Source: CBDBES01 sp965204465
GTDB lineage: Bacteria; Spirochaetota; Leptospiria; Turneriellales; CBDBES01
Assembly (NCBI GenBank): GCA_965204465.1
Contig: CBDBES010000002.1
Coordinates: forward strand, 1,116,001 to 1,180,000
DNA length: 64,000 bases
Direction: 5' to 3'
Below, piece after piece: positions 44,117 through 53,786 of the stretch. The first letter of the stretch is position 1. Each line of letters starts with the position of its first letter. The notes beneath the pieces were generated by a model, which saw only the letters and a list, made by a program, of their open reading frames with translations, did no database searches and had not been told where the DNA came from. The position numbers were made by a program, and so were the translations under genes.

Positions 44117-45487
44117 CTATTTATATTCTTCTATTTCTTTTATTTCTTTAGGAGCCTCTATGGTCAGTATTTCGGACCCCTTGGGAGTGATCAATATATT
44201 ATCTTCTATGCGTATTCCTATTCCTCTGTATTCTTTAGGGATATGTGTATAATAGGTTGAAAAATAGAGTCCCGGTTCTATAGTGAATACCATTCCTCTT
44301 TTTAGGGGGCGGTATTTTTTATGAATGAAATAAGTCCCTACATCATGAACATCCAAGCCAATGTAATGAGATGTATTATGCATATAATAGGCGGAATAAT
44401 ATTTTTTTTCTATTACTTCTTGGCGCGAAGAAGGTTTTATGAGTTTAAACTTTCCATGTTCCGTTTGCTGGATACATTTTTTAAACATACCCATATCCCA
44501 TAATCCATCTACTAGAACCTCCACTGCCTTTTGATGTATTTTCCCTAAATGAGAGCCTTCTTTGCAAAATTGGATCGCTCTTTTTTGCGCTTTTAAAACA
44601 ATTTCATAAATATTCTTTTGGCTCGCTGAAAATTTTCCAGATAAAGGATAAGAACGAGTTATGTCTGAAGCATATCCTTCGTATTCACAGCCTGCATCAA
44701 CTAAAAGAAGATCAGAGCTTTTTAGTAATGATCCGCATTGGGTATAGTGCAATATAGTCGCATTCTCTTTTCCTGCTACTATACTTGGATAAGCCAATTC
44801 TGCATTACAAGCTGCAAATTCAGCTTCCAGAAAAGATCTTAATTCATACTCATATACATGGCCTTGATTCTGAACTCTTTCTATGGCATATTTCATTAGG
44901 AGCCGATGAGCTTTTGCAGAAATATGAGAGGCCTTTTTCATCAGTTCAATTTCATGGGCATCCTTAAATATTCTTTTTTCATGCAATATAGAAGAGACAT
45001 TCTTAATATTTTGGGGAAATATATTACCCCCTCTTGGATTTTGGTTAAATTGATTCAATAAATATAGAATTCTTATATTTACATTGCCTTCATTTCCATA
45101 ATCCAGGAATAGAGTTTGCTTATTCTTTAGATGAAAATTGATCTTTCCCCAAAAAATCTCAAAGTCATGGCAATTATCCTTAGAAAAAAATCCAATCTTT
45201 TTGGCAATTTCTTTAGCGACATATTTTTGCCCCTCCCATCTTTCCTTATGCTGGTTTTTTTTCGCGGCAAATATATGACAATCTCCATTAGAGTGAATGA
45301 TCAAGGCTATATTTTCCTGATTGACCCCAGTTAAATATAATAGGTCGGAAGATGTACGGTAAGGGTAATGAATACCTTGATTTCTGATCTTTTGTTCGGG
45401 GGCAATAAGCAATAATACTGAATACGGGGGCATTTCTTTTACAATGGAGGAAATACGCCTGTAATAAATATTTTGATCTCTTTTCAT
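44117..45487 (-). CDS. pepP: Xaa-Pro aminopeptidase (M24 metallopeptidase)
   Basis: Releases an N-terminal residue next to proline. The 456-residue protein has the AMP_N domain first (YYRRISSIVKEMPPYSVLLL ... RTSSDLLYLTG), then the pita-bread domain with metal ligands in LLVDAGCEYEGYASDITRSY (two Asp), HNTSHYIGLDVHD (His), MVFTIEPGLYF (Glu) and GIRIEDNILIT (Glu). Its start overlaps the rsmD stop by 4 nt, so the two are translationally coupled. Confidence 0.92.
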   Translation of the reverse strand: MKRDQNIYYRRISSIVKEMPPYSVLLLIAPEQKIRNQGIHYPYRTSSDLLYLTGVNQENIALIIHSNGDCHIFAAKKNQHKERWEGQKYVAKEIAKKIGFFSKDNCHDFEIFWGKINFHLKNKQTLFLDYGNEGNVNIRILYLLNQFNQNPRGGNIFPQNIKNVSSILHEKRIFKDAHEIELMKKASHISAKAHRLLMKYAIERVQNQGHVYEYELRSFLEAEFAACNAELAYPSIVAGKENATILHYTQCGSLLKSSDLLLVDAGCEYEGYASDITRSYPLSGKFSASQKNIYEIVLKAQKRAIQFCKEGSHLGKIHQKAVEVLVDGLWDMGMFKKCIQQTEHGKFKLIKPSSRQEVIEKKYYSAYYMHNTSHYIGLDVHDVGTYFIHKKYRPLKRGMVFTIEPGLYFSTYYTHIPKEYRGIGIRIEDNILITPKGSEILTIEAPKEIKEIEEYK

Positions 45488-46191
45488 TGAGTACTCATAG
45501 GATTATGAGATTTGCGTTGTACAAATTTTATGAATATCTTATTTTTGTCATAATGATAGGCCTTGTCAAAAATATTTTCTTCATCGTAAAAATAATAAGG
45601 GGCTTGTAAACATATTAAAATTTTTTGGTAGATGCTTTTATCAGATAAATAATTAGAGTTTAGTCTGTTGATCATGTTTAATGATCTTTGAATTGGATCG
45701 TTTGTCATTATATTTTCTTTTTTATTTTTGAAATGAGATAAATAATGAGAATGAAAAAAACTATAGGGGGGGTCTAAAAATACGATCAAAGAGTCGCAAA
45801 AAAATGGTAATGGCACCTTCCATGAACAAGGATGATCTTTAATTGCTTTTTCCAGGGCTCTTCTGGCATCCGAACGGGTTGTTCTGGAAACTGTATCACA
45901 ATGATTTTTGTTAAGCCATTGGGTCAATTTTGAATATCTTTGTGGATTTTGCTCACAAAAAACTATGTATTTAAAACCCCTGCTAATGGCTTCTATACCT
46001 ATCTGTCCGCTTCCGGCATAAATATCCCAGAAAATAACTTCATTCAAGTTAGAGAAATGATTTTCGATGATCTGAAACAAGGCTTCTTTCAATTTTTGAG
46101 AGGTTCTATGAGTATGGCCATGAACATTTGCAGGGGCTGGAATTTTTTTATTTTTCATTGAACCGCGTATTACAGAAGTTACGTTTTTCAT
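45484..46191 (-). CDS. rsmD: 16S rRNA (guanine-966-N2)-methyltransferase RsmD-like
   Basis: A 235-residue SAM-dependent methyltransferase. The SAM site is FWDIYAGSGQIGIEAISRG, followed by the acidic loop VFCEQNPQR, and the catalytic VFLDPPYS motif. The N-terminal segment (VTSVIRGSMKNKKI ... HRTSQKLKEALFQII) is the RsmD lead (GGxxkGRkl..p.. RPT.d..re.lFn) with substitutions. It sits between the degenerate activator gene (ends touch) and pepP (4-nt overlap). Confidence 0.85.
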   Translation of the reverse strand: MKNVTSVIRGSMKNKKIPAPANVHGHTHRTSQKLKEALFQIIENHFSNLNEVIFWDIYAGSGQIGIEAISRGFKYIVFCEQNPQRYSKLTQWLNKNHCDTVSRTTRSDARRALEKAIKDHPCSWKVPLPFFCDSLIVFLDPPYSFFHSHYLSHFKNKKENIMTNDPIQRSLNMINRLNSNYLSDKSIYQKILICLQAPYYFYDEENIFDKAYHYDKNKIFIKFVQRKSHNPMSTQ

Positions 46192-47808
46192 CTAAGCGAT
46201 CCTACCAATTTTAATTTTATATGTTTTTACTTTATTATATAAAGTCTTACGAGAAATACCCAGTACCCTGGCTGCTTCTGCCATATTTCCTTTGTGGGCT
46301 TTTAAGATAAGTTGGATATAAGATATCTCTACATTTGCAAGGCCAGGATGAAATTTACCCTGTAGCGTATTCTTGCTAAATAAAGTAGGTTGAAGATGAT
46401 TTTCATTTTCCCTTAAAAAAGCATCATTTTGTTCATTGTAACCTGAACCAAAAGAATCTTGAACAACATGATCGGGTTCAGAAACTTTTATCGAAAAATC
46501 AATGTCTGGTCTTAATATTTTTAGAGCCTCCATGTCATCTATAATTGAATTAGAAAGAGTCGCCATTTTGGATAAAAAATCATACAATTGAGAAACATTT
46601 CTTTCCCATTTGCATTTTAATAATTGTATTTTTAAGAAAGGGCTTACATAAAATGACTTTTGATATTTCTTTCTATACCATTTGCAAAATTGATCCACTA
46701 TATAGATCAGATCGAAGCCTCTTTCTTTTAATTCTGGAATTCGCAAATAAGAACTATTGATCCTGGAAAATAGATCTTGCCTAAAAATTCCTTGGGTTAC
46801 CATCTTTTCAAGTTGGCTATCTGCAGATAAGATGATCTTTTGGGAACCTAAAATAGACCAATCTTCACTAAAAATTTTTTTTTGATCTTCTTCCAGAAGA
46901 TTTAAAAGATGACCTTGCATCTCCCAAGAAAGTGTATGTATATTATGCAATAAAAGTGTGCCTTTTAAAGATTTTTTGGAGTTATAGTATATTTTGTTAT
47001 AACCAGGCAGTTCTCTTAAATTTTTATCTGAAAATCTGATCTTATGCAGGCTTTCGGGTAACTTTTGGGCATCGATGACCTGAAATTTTTCTTTTGATCT
47101 GTCTGAGATAGAATGTATATAGTGGGCTATTTCTTTTTGTTCCAGTCCTTCTTTTCCAAGCAATAGAATATGTCCAGATGATCTTGATATTTTAATGATC
47201 TTCTTTCTAAATTTTAGTATTACATTTGATTCTCCCCAGAAAAAGGAGAGTAAGTTTATACTATCCTGGCGAATATCCGGATTCAAATATGTTGGATCAT
47301 CCATATTCATTTGCATGAGTAATTCATTTTCATGGCTAAAAAGTTCATTTGCAATCCTGTATTTTAAGTGATTCATATTATTTTTGAGAAATAGATACAA
47401 GGCCTCTATTTGCATATCTATTTCTTTAAATTCATACCATAATATGTCCTGAAAGATAATATTATGTTCATTTTGAATGAAATTCTTTATCCTTGGATTT
47501 TTTACCCAAGCAAGTAATAGAAGATAAATTTTACCCTTCAACAGCTTTTTTTGAATAAAATCTTTCTGGTCTATAAGAGCATCCATTATTTCTTCACTAC
47601 GAATATCCAATAGTAAAAAATATACGTTCTTTTGATGCATTTTTTTCAAACTACTTTTTAAAATTCTGGAAAAATAGACTTTAAATTGAGCCAATGGCTT
47701 CTTTTTGAAGATCTGTTTTAAGCTAGTATCATGGGAAACGACTTGAATAGTGTGCATAGACGCATTCCTACGTAACTCAAATAATCTCTCCGTCAAGTGA
47801 TATTTCAA
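46192..47808 (-). CDS. Degenerate sigma-54-activator-like protein with Fis-type helix-turn-helix
   Basis: A 538-residue protein in bacterial enhancer-binding protein layout: a receiver-like N-terminus (about 1-115), an AAA+ region (about 195-425) and a clean Fis helix-turn-helix (NMAEAARVLGISRKTLYNKVKTY). The AAA+ motifs are broken. The Walker A equivalent reads LLGKEGLEQKEIAHYIH without GKT/S, the GAFTGA loop is absent (RELPGYNKIYYNS), and Walker B is GTLLLHNIHTLSW without DE. The fold remains recognisable from SWEMQGHLLNLLEE and IFRQDLFSRINSSYLRIPELKERG. It probably binds DNA without driving sigma-54 by ATP hydrolysis. Confidence 0.8.
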   Translation of the reverse strand: MKYHLTERLFELRRNASMHTIQVVSHDTSLKQIFKKKPLAQFKVYFSRILKSSLKKMHQKNVYFLLLDIRSEEIMDALIDQKDFIQKKLLKGKIYLLLLAWVKNPRIKNFIQNEHNIIFQDILWYEFKEIDMQIEALYLFLKNNMNHLKYRIANELFSHENELLMQMNMDDPTYLNPDIRQDSINLLSFFWGESNVILKFRKKIIKISRSSGHILLLGKEGLEQKEIAHYIHSISDRSKEKFQVIDAQKLPESLHKIRFSDKNLRELPGYNKIYYNSKKSLKGTLLLHNIHTLSWEMQGHLLNLLEEDQKKIFSEDWSILGSQKIILSADSQLEKMVTQGIFRQDLFSRINSSYLRIPELKERGFDLIYIVDQFCKWYRKKYQKSFYVSPFLKIQLLKCKWERNVSQLYDFLSKMATLSNSIIDDMEALKILRPDIDFSIKVSEPDHVVQDSFGSGYNEQNDAFLRENENHLQPTLFSKNTLQGKFHPGLANVEISYIQLILKAHKGNMAEAARVLGISRKTLYNKVKTYKIKIGRIA

Positions 47809-47875
47809 TATTTTATAAAAACCTGCAGATATTTAATATCAGAAGGCTGTAGAGTTTGAATGATTGGCTTGCAGA

Positions 47876-47962
47876 TCATTTTTGCTTCTTACCAGACTTA
47901 AGGAATAGCTCAACAGAGCTCTTCTTAAAGTCTTCATCATATCTTTTCGATTTTTTCTTCAT
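47876..47962 (-). pseudogene. Remnant of IS3-family OrfA transposase
   Basis: A 28-codon ORF begins KKKSKRYDEDFKKSSVELFL and stops early; it is the helix-turn-helix opening of an IS3-type OrfA. A ribosome-binding site (aaggag) and a tgtccacttttttgggg end, typical of an IS3 terminal repeat, lie just outside (47992-48008). The rest of the element is missing. The remaining gap (47809-47875) shows nothing else. Confidence 0.65.
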
Positions 47963-48004
47963 GTGAACACTCCTTATCTATGTATTCCGAGTGTCCACTT
48001 TTTT

Positions 48005-48394
48005 GGGGTAAGGCCAGATCATTTGGGGACGCAGGCATGGATGCCTGCGAAAACGGAGCATTATCGACATGGATGTCGATATAGCGGGTTTTTTTCACCC
48101 TACTGGCACAGGTCTTTCTTCCTCTTCATCCTTCCTTTTCTTTATTCTTTTTCTTCCTAACTTACTCTTAGGGGTAGATGATCATTTGGGGACGCAGGCA
48201 TGGATGCCTGCGAAACGGAGCATCTTTGCCATGGATGCAAAACATGGATGTTTTGCAAGGCTGGGGATTGGGTTACAGGATGTAACCCACCCAGCCTAAC
48301 TTCTATGGCAAAGCAGCGGGTTTTTTTGCATTTGTTTCTTTCTTTTCACCCTACGGGCACAAGTTTTCCATAAAAAAAAGAAAGAAAAAAAGGT
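48005..48394. repeat. Lipoprotein-tail repeat block B with palindromes
   Basis: Non-coding block downstream of the 976-residue lipoprotein gene. It includes two copies of gcaggca-tgga-tgcctgc (48031-48048, 48194-48211), atcgaca-tgga-tgtcgat (48063-48080), gcaaaaca-tgga-tgttttgc (48237-48256) and gggttaca-gga-tgtaaccc (48270-48288). It closes with the shared tail caccctacgggcacaagttt (48345-48364). The tail and one palindrome recur in block C; the caaaacatccatg core recurs in block A and at 23003. Confidence 0.75.
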
Positions 48395-51325
48395 TTATTT
48401 TTTAAACCTATACCTATGACTATAACTAGCCATGGGAGAAGCACCCCTGATAAAGGTGACCTTTAAATAAAATTCAGCGGGACCCGAGTTTATTCCACTG
48501 ATCACACCTGCATTCGTTACTGAGGGTGAAGCCAGCGCATTACCGTCTGCATCTTGAATCTGGTAATTATTAGCGGTAGTGCCCTGTACTCCCGTGCCAG
48601 AAGTGTCAATATTCATGGCGGGATCGTCTATGTCATAGAAGAATACGAAGTCACTAGCAGAAGGCGTTCCAAGGGCGGTATTTGAAAAGCGTAAGAAACC
48701 AGAAGCCATTCTTACCGCCTGTTCGTCTGGCGTTCCAGGGGTGGAGGCTATAAAGGGATATTCTGATGTGGTACCAAAATTCCATACAAAGCCATCGGAA
48801 GAGTCTATCATTCCATCGCCATTACTATCATAGCGGTTACTATTCATATCTTCATGCCAGTTAAAGAAAATAGTGGGAGATGCATTATTGCAAGTTCCTG
48901 TACCAGATACATTCTGCTTAAATGGATCAGTTACAAAACCGCCTATACAAATAAGAGTACCTGAACTATTGCCTGTTATATCAGTCTGCCCTGAAGTAAT
49001 TTCATCATGATAGGAATTGGTTATACTACCACTATTCTGCCCTACCAGGCCGCCTACAAAAGAAGAAGAAGAAGAAACATTACCTGTAGACCAGGAATTG
49101 GTTATACTACTAACAAAATTTGACCCTACCAAGCCGCCTACAAAAGAATTAGCAGCAGCAGAAGAAGAAGAAGAAAAAACATTCCCTGTAGAGTAGGAAT
49201 TGGTTATACTACCACTAAAAATATGCTGCCCTACCAAGCCGCCTGCAAAAGAATCAGCAGCAGAAGAAGAAGCAGAAGAAACATTCCCTGTAGAGTAGGA
49301 ATTGGTTATACTATTACCACTATTATTCCCTACCAAGCCGCCTGCATAAGAAGCATCATTATCAACAGAAGAAGAAGAAAAAGAAGAAGCATTCACTGTA
49401 GAGTAGGAATTGGTTATACTACTACTAGTATTACTAGTATTCCCTACCAAGCCACCTGCAAAAGAACGAAAAGAAGAAGAAGAAGAAACATTCCCTGTAG
49501 AGTAGGAATTGGTTATACTACTACTACTACTATTCCCTACCAAGCCGCCCGCAAAAGATCTATTAGAAGTAGAAGAAGCATCTATATCTACATTTAATAG
49601 GCCAATATTCCTGATATTGGCGCCAAATGTATACCCAAAAAGACCTGCATAAGATCTGCCAGAGGTAACATTGATATTAATTCTAAGATCGCTTACGGTA
49701 AATCCTTTTCCGTCTAAAGTGCCTGTGAAGGACATATCATCAGCGTTATTACAAATGTCATCCACCCCACAGTCCCCAATGGGTTGGAATCCTGTACATG
49801 TACCCTCGCAGTCGTATGCAGCAGTAATAGAAGAAGCGTCTATGTCTTTACCCAATTCATAGTATACATTTGAACCTAAGAAGTCAATTTTTGGTGTACC
49901 AGTACCGATAAACTCCAACTGATCTGCATTGCATATAATATATGGATTATTTTCTGTTCCATCGCCATAATCCTCTCCAGATATATCGGGGGTAAAATCA
50001 TCTTCTGAAACAACACCTGGCTGGGTGCATGTAGTATCAATCTCATCATCTATTAGACTGATCATCAAATTTTTATTGGGTATACCCATATACTCATCAT
50101 CTGTAGAGGATGTGATATGGGTTAATGTGGACATGATCGTCCCGAAGAAAAAATCATTATCTGCGAAGGTAAGATTTATGGTTTGGGGTATATCCCATCC
50201 ATTCACGCCACCAGAAGAATTGGCAAATGTAATAGAGGTAAAAGTTACAGGATTTCCACCTTCATCAATCCTTAGATTATCTGGTGAATTATTGAGGGTA
50301 ATTCCGATGGTTACATCATGAGTGGGTTGGTTTGCCAATACGATCATATAGCTATATTCACTATCCGTTCCCTCCGTGAGTTCAATCGTTTCTGGTAAGC
50401 TTGCATTATCTTTTTGATAGAGTACCCCTGCCTCAGCATCTCTGAGTTGCAATGTTATGGTTCTATTCAGTGTATCCTTATTATTATAATTAGGATCGCC
50501 ACTCGTAACGATATGAGTCAAGCTGCCATTGATCGAACTAGATATGTCATTATCGGTAAAGGTCAATGTTACCGTTTGGGGGGTATCCCAAGTATCCGTA
50601 GTATAGGTAAGGGTGATGGAAGAGCCTGCGCCATTTTCATCTTGGCTGCCAGAAGCAATACTTAAATTAGAAGGAGAATTAGAGGGAAGAGTGATCTCTA
50701 TTTCTACATTTGCAGTGGGTTGGGTATTTAAAACAATGGTATACTCAACCATATTACTATTAATGTCTTCTTCCATAAGTGTGATCGTGTCTGGCAATTC
50801 TGATTTGTCTTGTTGTGCATAGGTGATGCTTGGCATATCATCATCTTGGATGGAAACCATTACATCACGACTAAGAGAGTCATAATCGGAGTCATCGCTT
50901 GTAGAGGAATGGGTAATGGTAACAGAGGCATTTCCAGAGGCTATATCATCTGCTTCCAGGGTCAATTTCACCGTTTGGGGGGTATTCCAAGTATCCGTAG
51001 CAAAGGTAAGGGTGATGGAAGTATCTGCTCCATTAACTGTTTGAGAACCAGAATTCAATTGCAGATTATCGGGAGTGTTAGCAGGCAGGCTGATATCGAC
51101 CATTACATTACCAGAGGGCTGTGTATTCAATACAATGGTGTATTCCTCAACATTTTCGTCACCTTCCGTGAGTTCAATCGTATCTGGCAATTGTGAGTCG
51201 CCTTTTGCATATTTGATGCCTGGGGCATCCCCATTATCCATTGGATCGTCTTTATCATCCTTGCAGAAAGACAGGGATAGAATGGCTGCTATGGCCATTA
51301 TGCTGTATAAACTATTCATTTTCAT
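48395..51325 (-). CDS. GLUG/Calx-beta-like lipoprotein, full-length copy
   Basis: A 976-residue predicted lipoprotein. Signal peptide SLYSIMAIAAILSLSFC with cysteine near residue 21, then an acidic KDDKDDP stretch. Residues about 35-400 are three Calx-beta-like repeats (SQLPDTIELTEGDENVEEY..., SELPDTITLMEED..., ASLPETIELTEG...). A Cys-rich segment (CTQPGVVSEDDFTPDISGED) leads into GLUG motifs (SFAGGLVGNSSSSSITNSYS and variants, about 600-790), and the protein ends with a conserved domain finishing SYSHRYRFKK. Probably surface-exposed or periplasmic. This is the only intact copy of the three short paralogues in this window. Serine-rich loops between GLUG motifs are coded by triplet runs and could vary in length. 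Confidence 0.8.
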   Translation of the reverse strand: MKMNSLYSIMAIAAILSLSFCKDDKDDPMDNGDAPGIKYAKGDSQLPDTIELTEGDENVEEYTIVLNTQPSGNVMVDISLPANTPDNLQLNSGSQTVNGADTSITLTFATDTWNTPQTVKLTLEADDIASGNASVTITHSSTSDDSDYDSLSRDVMVSIQDDDMPSITYAQQDKSELPDTITLMEEDINSNMVEYTIVLNTQPTANVEIEITLPSNSPSNLSIASGSQDENGAGSSITLTYTTDTWDTPQTVTLTFTDNDISSSINGSLTHIVTSGDPNYNNKDTLNRTITLQLRDAEAGVLYQKDNASLPETIELTEGTDSEYSYMIVLANQPTHDVTIGITLNNSPDNLRIDEGGNPVTFTSITFANSSGGVNGWDIPQTINLTFADNDFFFGTIMSTLTHITSSTDDEYMGIPNKNLMISLIDDEIDTTCTQPGVVSEDDFTPDISGEDYGDGTENNPYIICNADQLEFIGTGTPKIDFLGSNVYYELGKDIDASSITAAYDCEGTCTGFQPIGDCGVDDICNNADDMSFTGTLDGKGFTVSDLRININVTSGRSYAGLFGYTFGANIRNIGLLNVDIDASSTSNRSFAGGLVGNSSSSSITNSYSTGNVSSSSSFRSFAGGLVGNTSNTSSSITNSYSTVNASSFSSSSVDNDASYAGGLVGNNSGNSITNSYSTGNVSSASSSAADSFAGGLVGQHIFSGSITNSYSTGNVFSSSSSAAANSFVGGLVGSNFVSSITNSWSTGNVSSSSSFVGGLVGQNSGSITNSYHDEITSGQTDITGNSSGTLICIGGFVTDPFKQNVSGTGTCNNASPTIFFNWHEDMNSNRYDSNGDGMIDSSDGFVWNFGTTSEYPFIASTPGTPDEQAVRMASGFLRFSNTALGTPSASDFVFFYDIDDPAMNIDTSGTGVQGTTANNYQIQDADGNALASPSVTNAGVISGINSGPAEFYLKVTFIRGASPMASYSHRYRFKK

Positions 51326-51419
51326 ATTTTATTCCTCCTTTAAGGGTTGGTATGGCTAACCTCTTAAAATACTTAGATATTGTTTATAAACTATAAATTA
51401 TAAACAAAAAGGCAAGTAT

Positions 51420-51663
51420 TTTTTCTTCCTTCTTTTCTTCCTTCTTTTCTTTCTTTCTTCTTTCTTTCCAGCTATGGGCAGACGACTTGCACCGAATGGT
51501 TGCGTAGCAACACAGGAGGTCAAGTGTCTGGGGTGATCATTTGGGGACGCAGGCATGGATGCCTGCGAAATGGAGCCTTTTTCACCCTACGGGCACAGGT
51601 CTTTGTTTCTTTCTTTTCACCCTACGGGCACAAGTTTTCCATAAAAAAAAGAAAGAAAGATAA
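51420..51663. repeat. Lipoprotein-tail repeat block C
   Basis: The gap after the truncated paralogue holds CT-rich tracts (51421-51472), one palindrome gcaggca-tgga-tgcctgc (51549-51566) and the shared tail caccctacgggcacaagttt (51618-51637) followed by tccataaaaaaaagaaag. The order of parts is the same as in block B. Confidence 0.7.
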
Positions 51664-53610
51664 CTACTTTTTAAACCTATACCTATGACTATAACTAGCC
51701 GTATTAGGCGAAGCACCTCTCGTAAAGGTAACCTTTAAATAAAATTCGCTATTTGCTGCAAGAGAGTTTACTCCATTGATCACACCTGCATTGGTTACTG
51801 TGGGTGGAGTAGCCAACGCAACACCACTTGCATCCACCGCATCTTCTATTACATAATTACCTGCGGTAGTGCCCTGCACATTTTGGCCAGAAGTAGTAAT
51901 ATCCATGGCAGGATCGTCTATGTCATAGAAAAATACGAAATCGTCTTCAGAGAGTTCTCCAATGGTGGTGTTTGAAAAACGTAAGAAACCAGAAGCCATT
52001 CTCACCGCTTGTTCGTCTACTGTTCCAGGGGTAGAGGCTAGAATAGGATATTCTGTAGAGGTGCCAAAATTCCATACAAAGCTATCGGAAGAGTCTACCA
52101 TTCCATCGCCATTGCTATCGTAGCGGTTACTATTCATATCTTCATGCCAGTTAAAGAAAATAGTGGGAGATGCATTATTGCAAGTTCCTGTACCAGATAC
52201 ATTCTGCTTAAATGGATCAGTTGCAAAACCGCCTATACAAGTAAGAGTACCTGAACCACCGCCTCTTATATTAGTCTGCCCTGAAGTATTTAGATCATAA
52301 TAGGAATTGGTTATACTACTAACACTAGAATTCCACCCTGCCAGGCCGCCTGCATAAGAAATAGCAGAAGAAGAAGCAGAAAAAACATTCCCTGTAGAGT
52401 AGGAATTGGTTATACTACTAAAATTAGAATTTGTCCCTAGCAGGCCGCCTGCATAAGAATCATTATCAGTAGCAGAAGAAGAAACATTCCCTGTAGAGTA
52501 GGAATTGGTTATACTACTAAAATTAGAATTTGTCCCTAGCAGGCCGCCTGCATAAGAATCATTATCAGTAGCAGAAGAAGAAACATTCCCTGTAGAATAG
52601 GAATTGGTTATACTACTACCAATATTCTCCCCTACCAAGCCGCCTGTATAAGATGTAAAAGTAGAAAAAGAAGAAACATTCCCTGTAGAGTAGGAATTGG
52701 TTATACTACTATTCTCATTCCGCCCTACCAGACCACCTGCAAAAGAAGTATTATTAGTAGTAGTAGAAGAAATATCCACATTCAATAAGCCAATATTACT
52801 AATAGTCGCTTCATCCGTAAACCCAAAAAAACCTGCATAAGAGCTGAAAGAAGTAAGATTAATATTGACAATGAGATCTCTTATGGCGAATCCTTTTCCG
52901 TCTAAAGTACCTTTGAATAGCATATCATCACTGCTACCACAAACGCCATCCGCCCCACAGTCCCCAATGGGTTGGAATCCTGTACATGTACCCGTAGTAC
53001 CTGCGGGGCATGTATTGGTAGAAATAGAAGAAGCGTCTATGTCTTTACCCAATTCATAGTGTGCCCCCAGGTGAGGTTTACTACTTCTCATTGCCTGCAA
53101 CTGATCTGCGTTGCATATAATATATGGATCTAATCGGGTTCCAGCGCCATAATCCTCTCCGTCTATATCGGGGTCAAAGTCATTTTCGGCAACAGCACCT
53201 GATTGATCGCATGGAGCAACATCATCATCTATTAGACTGATCATCAAATTTTTATTGGGTATACCCATATACTCATCATCTGTAGAAGATGTAATATGGG
53301 TTAATATGGACATGATCGTCCCGGAGATAATATCATTATCCGTGAAGTCAAGATTTATGGTTTGGGGTATATCCCATCCATTCACGCCACCAGAAGAATT
53401 GGCAAATGTAATAGAAATAAAGGTTACAGGAGTTCCACTTTCATCAATCCTTAGATTATCTGGTGAATTATTGAGGGTAATGTTGATGGTTACATCATCA
53501 GTGGGTTGCTTTGCCAATACGATCATATAGCTATATTCAGTATTCGTTCCCTCCGTGAGTTCAATCGTTTCTGGTAGGCTTGCATTATCTTTTCTATAGG
53601 CAAAATTTAT
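51664..53610 (-). pseudogene. 5'-truncated copy of the GLUG lipoprotein gene (candidate silent cassette)
   Basis: The frame is open from 53610 to 51664, but its first ATG (53526) is inside the third Calx-beta-like repeat. There is no signal peptide, no promoter-like sequence and no ribosome-binding site. The upstream codons KDNASLPETIELTEG match the full gene until homology stops at about 53600. The rest matches the 48395 gene closely, including the conserved C-terminal half (GTCNNASPTIFFNWHEDMNS) and the tail. It contains two neighbouring near-identical copies of about 99 bp (GGLLGTNSNFSSITNSYSTG, about 52405-52602). It could donate sequence by recombination or be a simple duplication relic. 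Confidence 0.75.
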
Positions 53611-53786
53611 CTAAAATTCAAGCCCTTTCCCTTTTAAATTTTTTTCACTTTTTTTTTATTTTTACTTGGCGCCTAATAGCGTGCAGGGTATCATGTCATA
53701 TACTTAAATTAAATTAAGTAAATAAAATACAAGTAAGATTTAATGGCTAAAAAATAAGTCAAGTCTTGCTTGGGAGGTTAAAAAAA

